Part shown: positions 5,500-6,821 of the stretch, in pieces
Numbering within the stretch: the stretch's first letter is position 1
Layout of the letters: each line of letters opens with the position of its first letter
NCBI GenBank assembly: GCA_016784825.1
Contig: JADHTT010000043.1
Location: 1-6,821, forward strand
DNA: 6,821 nt
Reading direction: 5' to 3'
DNA from: Campylobacterales bacterium
GTDB lineage: Bacteria > Campylobacterota > Campylobacteria > Campylobacterales > Arcobacteraceae
The notes under the pieces: model-generated
What the model saw: the letters and a program-made list of their open reading frames with translations, nothing else
Told to the model about the DNA's origin: nothing
Databases searched by the model: none
Program-made: the position numbers and the translations under genes

Positions 5500-5874
5500 A
5501 TGCCTACGATTAATCAATTAATCAGACAAGAGCGAAAGAAGAAGGTTAAAAAATCTCCATCTGCTGCTTTAGAAAAATGTCCACAAAGAAGAGGAGTATG
5601 TACAAGAGTATATACAACTACACCAAAGAAACCTAACTCGGCTTTAAGAAAAGTTGCAAAAGTTAGATTAACTACTGGATTTGAGGTTATCTCATATATT
5701 GGTGGTGAGGGACACAACCTTCAAGAGCACTCGATTGTTCTTGTAAGAGGAGGTAGAATCAAAGATTTACCTGGTGTTAAGTATCACATCGTTAGAGGTG
5801 CTTTAGATACAGCTGGTGTTGCAAATAGAACTGTTGCAAGATCTAAATACGGTACTAAAAAGCCGAAGAAATAG
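5500..5874 (+). CDS. rpsL: 30S ribosomal protein S12
   Basis: S12 sits at the decoding centre of the small subunit and helps control accuracy. The 124-residue product begins [10 protein letters not shown], the standard S12 N-terminus, and has the normal bacterial length. The conserved [17 protein letters not shown] loop (39-55) and [13 protein letters not shown] (84-96) are intact. Lys43 and Lys88 (Met counted as 1), the usual sites of streptomycin-resistance substitutions, are both wild type; Asp89 is the residue methylthiolated in E. coli. C27 and C34 are present. rpsG follows after 16 nt. This is the first gene of the str operon behind the promoter at 5362-5367. Confidence 0.98.
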   Translation: MPTINQLIRQERKKKVKKSPSAALEKCPQRRGVCTRVYTTTPKKPNSALRKVAKVRLTTGFEVISYIGGEGHNLQEHSIVLVRGGRIKDLPGVKYHIVRGALDTAGVANRTVARSKYGTKKPKK

Positions 5875-5887
5875 TAGAAAGGATTAG

Positions 5888-6358
<471 letters not shown>

Positions 6359-6367
6359 GCAATTAAG

Positions 6368-6821
6368 ATGGCAAGAAAAACTCCACTTAATAGACTTAGA
6401 AATATAGGTATTGCTGCTCACATTGATGCTGGTAAAACTACAACAACAGAGAGAATTTTATTCTATACTGGTGTTGAGCATAAAATCGGTGAGGTTCATG
6501 ATGGTGCTGCTACTATGGACTGGATGGAGCAAGAGCAAGAGAGAGGTATTACAATTACTTCTGCTGCAACTACTTGTAACTGGACACACCCAAAGACAAA
6601 TGAAGAACTAATGATTAATATCATTGATACTCCGGGTCACGTTGACTTTACTATTGAAGTTGAGAGATCTATGAGAGTTCTTGATGGTGCTGTTGCAGTA
6701 TTCTGTTCAGTTGGTGGAGTTCAGCCACAATCTGAAACAGTTTGGAGACAAGCTAATAAGTATAGAGTTCCAAGAATGATCTTTGTTAACAAAATGGATA
6801 GAACTGGTGCAGATTTCTTTA
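6368..6821 (+). CDS. fusA: Elongation factor G (3' partial)
   Basis: EF-G is the GTPase that drives translocation on the ribosome. The window holds 151 codons of its G domain before the right edge cuts the gene; a full EF-G has about 700 residues. Visible GTPase motifs are G1 [11 protein letters not shown] (17-27), the switch I region ending in [10 protein letters not shown] (58-67), G3 DTPGH (87-91) and G4 NKMD (141-144). The ATG is 9 nt after the rpsG stop. The ribosome binding site is weak (an AGG at 6357-6359 overlapping the rpsG stop), which suggests that translation is coupled to rpsG. All seen residues fit a functional EF-G. Confidence 0.97.
   Translation, partial: MARKTPLNRLRNIGIAAHIDAGKTTTTERILFYTGVEHKIGEVHDGAATMDWMEQEQERGITITSAATTCNWTHPKTNEELMINIIDTPGHVDFTIEVERSMRVLDGAVAVFCSVGGVQPQSETVWRQANKYRVPRMIFVNKMDRTGADFF

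Noticed and set aside
5514..5717. Open frame of 67 codons on the minus strand inside rpsL
   Set aside because: It lies fully antisense to the highly conserved S12 gene and has no family resemblance.
5500..5874. Streptomycin-resistance allele of rpsL
   Set aside because: Lys43 and Lys88 and the surrounding loops are wild type.
6411..6611. Open frame of 66 codons on the plus strand, rich in Leu and Gln
   Set aside because: It is an out-of-frame reading of fusA, whose true frame starts at 6368 and shows all the EF-G GTPase motifs.

Overview
The window is a compact, A+T-rich bacterial chromosome segment. Its gene content points to the Campylobacterota (Epsilonproteobacteria), most likely a free-living or Arcobacter/Sulfurimonas-like member; this taxonomic call is inference. 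The grounds are a periplasmic nitrate reductase (nap) cluster of the epsilonproteobacterial type containing napL, a FAD-binding Aer/CetB-type PAS protein, and a housekeeping promoter with a perfect TATAAT but no recognisable -35 box. No mobile element, CRISPR array, tRNA or rRNA is visible.

Layout. (1) Positions 1-3063, + strand: the distal end of a nap operon. It holds napH (5' end outside the window), napF, napL and napD, followed 2 nt later by a single-domain PAS protein that looks like an energy-taxis sensor subunit. The first three genes overlap each other and the rest are tightly spaced, so they are probably one transcript. (2) Positions 3050-3490, - strand: a dCMP deaminase that converges on the PAS gene and overlaps it in a palindrome. 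(3) Positions 3556-4092, + strand: a small exported protein of unknown function, divergent from the deaminase. (4) Positions 4112-5212, - strand: an Mrp/ApbC-family iron-sulfur cluster carrier ATPase, convergent with the exported protein across a hairpin built from both stop codons. (5) Positions 5213-5499: a 287-bp divergent intergenic region with a strong promoter and a roughly 125-nt leader. (6) Positions 5500-6821, + strand: the str operon, rpsL, rpsG and the 5' third of fusA's N-terminal region, cut by the window end.

How the genes fit together. NapH is the membrane quinol-oxidising partner of NapG and would feed electrons to NapA/NapB for nitrate reduction. NapF is a cytoplasmic Fe-S protein and NapD a chaperone, both linked to NapA maturation; NapL is a periplasmic propeller protein of unclear role. 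The PAS gene at the end of the operon could couple respiratory redox state to chemotaxis. ApbC could supply Fe-S clusters to proteins such as those in the nap operon, but it is a general housekeeping factor and its proximity proves nothing. The translation genes are an unrelated neighbour.

Main points for a second look: napB is missing from its usual place between napH and napF; a taxis-type PAS protein is appended to the nap operon with all known Aer FAD-site residues in register; two convergent gene pairs end in hairpins that include their own stop codons, one of them giving two unrelated proteins the same C-terminal ISYS; and the rpsL leader is structured while the rpsL-rpsG spacer is too short for an E. 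coli-like S7 repression site.
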